Assembly: GCA_022749755.1 (NCBI GenBank) | Contig: CM040452.1 | Coordinates: 8,202,350-8,266,349, forward strand | DNA: 64,000 nucleotides | Direction: 5' to 3' | DNA from: Azadirachta indica | Taxonomy: Eukaryota; Streptophyta; Magnoliopsida; Sapindales; Meliaceae | Shown: positions 59,520 to 64,000 of the stretch, in pieces | Layout of the letters: each line of letters starts with the position of its first letter | Position numbering within the stretch: the stretch's first letter is position 1 | Notes under the pieces: generated by a model | What the model saw: the letters and a program-made list of their open reading frames with translations, nothing else | Told to the model about the DNA's origin: nothing | Database searches by the model: none | Program-made: the position numbers and the translations under genes

Positions 59520-62085
59520 ACCGGAGATGGGTTGATAACAACTTTTGTAAATGAATGCACAGTTAGCCTCTGCTTAAGCTAAAATCCCTTGGGAACTTTT
59601 AATTTTCTTCTCAAATAAAGCTCTGTTTCCAGCAGTCCGAAGTAATCACATACTTGCAATAATCAGCTCCAGCTCTTTTCTCTCTACTAATGGAACAAGA
59701 GCTCGAAATAATGATGGGAAATCCATAGCAATGTTACCTTTCTACAGGTTCTACTAGGGGGTTAGTTTCTGTTGTATGAGAATATTAATCATGATAAGCA
59801 AAGCCATATATAACAAAAAGCAACCATGTGATCATACCAAGGAGGATTATCTACACGGCGAGTTCTGGTGTTGTTAATATCAATAAAATTATGTGACAAT
59901 ATCTAAGAGGACTACCAACATCGTGCATTTAGAGGACGTCCCATTATAGAAGTGTGGAGACATCAAGTACAAAATTCATCTTCAAGGAGAGTAGGACGGT
60001 TCACTAAGGAAGGTTCATCTAAATAGAAAAGTGTTAGTCCTAAGGCCTGATAATTCTTTATTTTGATTCTAACAAATATTAATACCCTTTTGTAACCAAC
60101 ATTTTCTTGGAGTATTTCTTTTCAATATTTTTAGTATAAAAATTTGGAATATAATATCAACCATGAAAAGGATAAACGAAATTAAAGTTTAATAATGAAT
60201 AGAAAAATTCAAAGAATAAGCTTTTAATATTTTTAGCTTGAAGAATGCAACACACGATTAGGTGAAGGATGATTCTTGTAATGTGACTTTGAATCAGCTT
60301 TTAGTTTGCACTTACAACTCAAATTATTTGTAATCAAAATAAATATTTTAATATTTTTCAAAAATTATTTGATCATATTTACTTGAAATAAGTTTTCACA
60401 TACTTTATCATTCAAAAGTTTTTTGAAAACTAATATTTAATTTTGTGAATTTTTCAAGGACTAAAATGAAAAGTTTTTAAACTTGAGAAAGGAAGTTAAT
60501 TAAAAAGATTTCAAGCCTGTCAAAAAAAATTGTTCGATTGTCTAGCAGGTTGGAAACAGAACATTTGTTTCAAATAACCGGTTCTTTATTCCAAATGGTT
60601 GGCCGATTACTCCAATTTCCTGAAAATATTTAATATCAAGGTTTTAACAGTTAGTATCATCTAATTTTCAATCATTGGTATTAATATTAGCCTAAACTAG
60701 TTTGGAATGATTTTTGGATATTTCGAAAATCCAGTGACACATTTTTAAAATACAATACAAAATAACTTGAGCTTATATTTATAAACCATTCATCAAATTT
60801 ATTATATACTAATTTTTAATCGTATCATTTTAAGAAAGAGTATCAGTACACTTGCTAATCAAATTCTTTGATGAAGATTATTTTATTTGTAATTCTAGTG
60901 TGTGATACTGAGATAAAACATACTTGATTGAAGGATTAGAGTAATAAGTCTTGCTAGTAGAAAGTTCGAGTGATACATGGGATAATAGCGGATAATATGA
61001 GTGATTAGAAATCTTATTTGTTTTGCATCTTCTTCTTTTATACTTTGTTGTCTGAAGTCTTTTGGTCTTAGACCTCTGTAAGATAGTTATCCGATGTATT
61101 AATTGCTAAATTACGTGAAAATTAGCAGCGAAATTGCTGTAAGCAGCTTGGCAGTTAGTATGGTCTTTGGACAAGATTATCGATATAGAGCTTGCTCTTT
61201 ATCCTCTTGCTGGGCTGAAGCTAAAACTGTTGTAGCATTTAAGCCTGAGCTGCTATAACCACTATTGAATAATGTCGAATATTAGTGACAAAAATTTATG
61301 GAATTCCACTAAAAATCGATGTTTACCCATCACTCGTTCAAGAACTCCAAACATAACCTTAAAAACATATTACAAACATCCTAAACTTAATTGGCAAATG
61401 CTTGAATTTAAAGCTGATAATAATCATCCCAACTCAGTTCATTGCTTCGTCACAAGGATGTCTGTCAAAATTCTCGACATATAACAATATCAGAAATCAG
61501 ATCAGCAACATGTTTTGATTTTACCATCCAGACTCTGCAAAATAATGAAGTAGCTTACTACTAATCACAATTCTGCATCAGATGGAACAAACACAAGATG
61601 ATCTGAATAACCCAGCTGATCAACACACTGAAGCAGTAGAACTAGTCTCAAGCAGATGCTTTGCTTGACTTGGAAGTGACAAACTTGAATCTGAAACCTA
61701 TTGTTGCTCTGTAGTAGATTTACCAGTTGGAATTTAGAAGCACAACATTTTCAAACTACTAATTTGCTGGTAAACTCATCAATTTCCCTAAAACAACATA
61801 ATCTAAAATCCTCATCACAAATCAACCTATTCTGCAGCATGTCAGAAAAACGAAAGCAAAAAAGAAAAAACCTCAAAGAAATTATAATTGAACTGGCGTA
61901 AGTCAACACTTTTGTCAATTTGCCTCTTGAGAAAAATGATTGACTATCCATCAAACTCAAGTACGAAAAATTCTAACATCAAAGAAGAGTAAACCAACCA
62001 TTACAATTTCAACATGGAAGCATTTGATTCTTATTGTAGGAAAAGACAACAGACTTTCAACACAGCTTTCAACTGCTCCCTAAGC
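59520..62085. other. Intergenic region, nothing recognised
   Basis: The sequence is AT-rich with no convincing reading frames. A 70-codon frame at 61,272-61,484 shows no similarity I know and lacks supporting features. Confidence 0.5.
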
Positions 62086-63714
62086 TCAAGACCGTCCCTC
62101 ACTCTTCCTTTCCCACCACTCCATAAACTTAGTCTGTGCAGCCAAAGTGTCCAACCTATAAAGTTGCAGCCAGTGATTAGCAATTTCCTGTCCAAATGTC
62201 CAACCAAAAACAGCTCCTGCTGCAAACGACAGCCCAGCACCTGCAAAAGTAAAATATACGTAAGAAGGTGAACCAAATTTCTTTGTTGTTGCAGCATAAC
62301 AGAGCTTCCATTTGCTTATGTCTAGGATACAACTCATGACATCATTGATCATGGAGCAGACAGTTAAGTCAAAAACATTTAACAGATAAAGAATTTTAGC
62401 ATGCAAACATCCAAAATCTCTAATCATACAAGAGGTCAGATGACGCTAGATGCCACAAGCAGCTGATGGAATGGAGTGAGCAGAACCAAGCTGTCTTTGT
62501 CAGACAAGTTCATCATGTGCATATGAACTGGAGTGCAACTAAGCACCAAGTAAAACATAAATTGAAATGAAAAATTTTCTATCTAACACAAGCTTGGTCT
62601 CTGTATCAGCAGGTAAGACCGAAACAGCACAGCATCTTACAAGCCTCTAATTTCGTGTATGTGTCAATGCAAAAATAGCACTTCATCCCAAACTACTCCG
62701 GCAGGCACAGATTCACTACTCCAAAACAGGTAGAGCTGTCAAATTTGGTTGAAAAGGAAATATTGAATGCCTTTTCACTAGTGGAAACAATGAATGAGAA
62801 GTGTCCAATAAAAAACAGCGAAACAAGAGAACTAATATAAAATCCCTAGAAATAACATTTACATATTCGTCATCATACTTTATTGAATCAGCATGGAAGA
62901 CATGTAAATACTGAAAACTTTATCTAAGCTAAAAGCAACTAAACCAATCAGTTTAATTCATGCGTCCAATCTTCTACTTCTTCTTAACAGTACAGAATAT
63001 ATTTGTCCCTCAAGATAGCAGTAGCCAGTAAGCACAATTTCCAGTATCAAATCTGCGACAGCTACCAGAAATATGAAGCAGTAATTACCATGTAAACTCC
63101 TAGAATATTTCCAGGCAACAGCCGCAGTTGATACAGCTCCGATAACGCTTCCAGTGACAGCAAAAGTCACTGCTTCCCTAGCAGACTTCAACTGTAAAAG
63201 AAGAACCCTTGAGCATTTCATAGCAAAGAAGCATTGCAGTACATATGAAACGATAGCCCCAACATAGTAAATAAAATCAAACAGAAACAAAACAAAATAA
63301 ATCAAACTCAGAGCTAAAATAAACCCATACGTACCTCCATCACATAAACACAAGAATCCATCTCCCAGCATTAAATAATCATTAAAAAAAAAACTAGAAA
63401 TACCCAGATGAACATCCTCGAAAATATTGAAAACCTATAGAACTCAGATAAGAAAAGAAAAAACCCAAAAAATAAAATAGGAATCATAGACAAAAGAAAG
63501 AGATGGGGATGATTACAGCGGGGCCATGAACTGGATCGGTAGCAATGAATTCCTCGACATCGGAGGAAGACCAAGATGGAAGAGGCTTGTCACGTCTGGT
63601 AAATTTGGTATAATTTTCGAGAAATGAAAATCGCTCTCCCCAAAACTCTTTGTAGCCTTCCCAGTGTTTCTTGAAAAATGATTGTTGTGCCTCTGAGGAT
63701 GATGATTCCTCCAT
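62086..63714 (-). CDS. Mitochondrial complex II subunit SDH6 (succinate dehydrogenase subunit 6)
   Basis: SDH6 is a small plant-specific accessory subunit of respiratory complex II in the inner mitochondrial membrane. Its catalytic contribution is not established. Three exons join in frame: 63517-63714, 63089-63191 and 62086-62240 (198 + 103 + 155 nt, 151 codons plus stop). Donors are GTAATC and GTAATT; acceptors are TTTACAG and TTTTGCAG. The protein begins MEESSSSEAQQSFFKKHWEG, then ERFSFLENYTKF and DKPLPSWSSSDVEEFI. A Gly/Ala/Val-rich stretch (VTGSVIGAVSTAAVAW) and a second one (LSFAAGAVFGWTFG) look like two transmembrane segments. It ends AAQTKFMEWWERKSEGRS. Spacing, phase and an unbroken frame support an active gene. 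No classical cleavable presequence is evident. Confidence 0.88.
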
Positions 63715-64000
63715 TTCTCTTTGCTTCTTCTTCTTCTTCCTCGATCTTCAATCACAGCGCACAGGATTAAACTAATTGATTACGCTTCGCTTTCTTCCCA
63801 GATTCCTCTGCACTTCTATTTTATATTTTTTTTAATTTTTATTTTTTTAATGATTTGGGCGGATGACGAAAGCGTAGTAGGTGGCATAGGCAACAGCGCT
63901 GAAGCCCAAATTATTCGCATATTTGCTGGGCTCATTTTAGCCGAATCCGCTTTTTATTTTTAATTTAATTTTTTTAAAAATTAAAAAAGTCTCTTAAAAA
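63715..64000 (-). promoter_or_regulatory. SDH6 upstream region with TGGGCT-type (Site II) motifs
   Basis: Upstream of the minus-strand start codon are a GAAGAA-rich leader and then TGGGCT-type sites: AGCCCA at 63903-63908 (TGGGCT on the minus strand) and TGGGCT at 63927-63932, plus TGGGC at 63856-63860. Site II elements (TGGGCC/T) are known to be enriched in promoters of nuclear genes for mitochondrial respiratory proteins. The window ends here, so the promoter may be incomplete. Confidence 0.5.

Noticed and set aside
61272..61484. 70-codon plus-strand frame as a gene
   Set aside because: No similarity recognised, no promoter or splice context, and length within chance for this composition.
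1..64000. CRISPR arrays, bacterial operons or organelle-genome insertions
   Set aside because: The direct repeats are far too long and the introns, LTR elements and gene families are plant nuclear. No plastid or mitochondrial genes were recognised.

Overview
The window is nuclear DNA from a flowering plant, most likely a eudicot. It has AT-rich intergenic sequence, GT-AG introns with T-rich interiors, nested LTR retrotransposons, endogenous pararetrovirus (Caulimoviridae) fragments, and two conserved plant housekeeping genes at the right end. I cannot name the species.

Left third (1-18,229): two and a half copies of a ~7.2 kb tandem unit. Each unit carries a short NAC-domain gene on the minus strand, its upstream region, an hAT-like non-autonomous element with matching 8-bp target duplications, and an inverted copy of the upstream region ending in a truncated NAC exon 1 on the plus strand. 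Only the middle NAC gene (7,827-8,761) reads through; the left copy has nonsense codons, and the right copy has a frameshift and a lost splice donor. The third unit stops abruptly at about 18,229 against a broken Gypsy element (18,230 to about 24,250, minus strand). A 1,401-bp solo LTR is nested in that element's gag.

Middle (about 25,780-48,010): a TATA-type promoter-like segment with a good splice donor is followed by about 17 kb of tandem, strand-asymmetric modules of roughly 110-240 bp. Each module has a G/A-rich, exon-like core and a very T-rich spacer ending in a near-consensus plant 3' splice site (TTTTRTTGCAG). The modules form a higher-order repeat, with three near-identical 2.5-2.75 kb blocks between 31,990 and 39,800. 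I recognise no known family. Rearranged pararetrovirus fragments interrupt the array (about 40,813-45,031). To its right lies a patchwork (48,018-50,420) of a satellite-like dimer, a poly(A) polymerase exon fragment, a virus fragment, a UDP-glucuronate decarboxylase fragment and a displaced piece of the array.

Right end (52,500-64,000): an RHF2A-type RING-H2 E3 ubiquitin ligase gene in eight coding exons, with an apparent 2-bp frameshift near its 3' end and a triplicated 3' splice site in intron 3; an RNase H-like retroelement relic; and, on the minus strand, a three-exon gene for the plant-specific mitochondrial complex II subunit SDH6, with TGGGCT motifs upstream.

The NAC cluster, the module array and the two right-end genes look independent. 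They share a neighbourhood, not a pathway.
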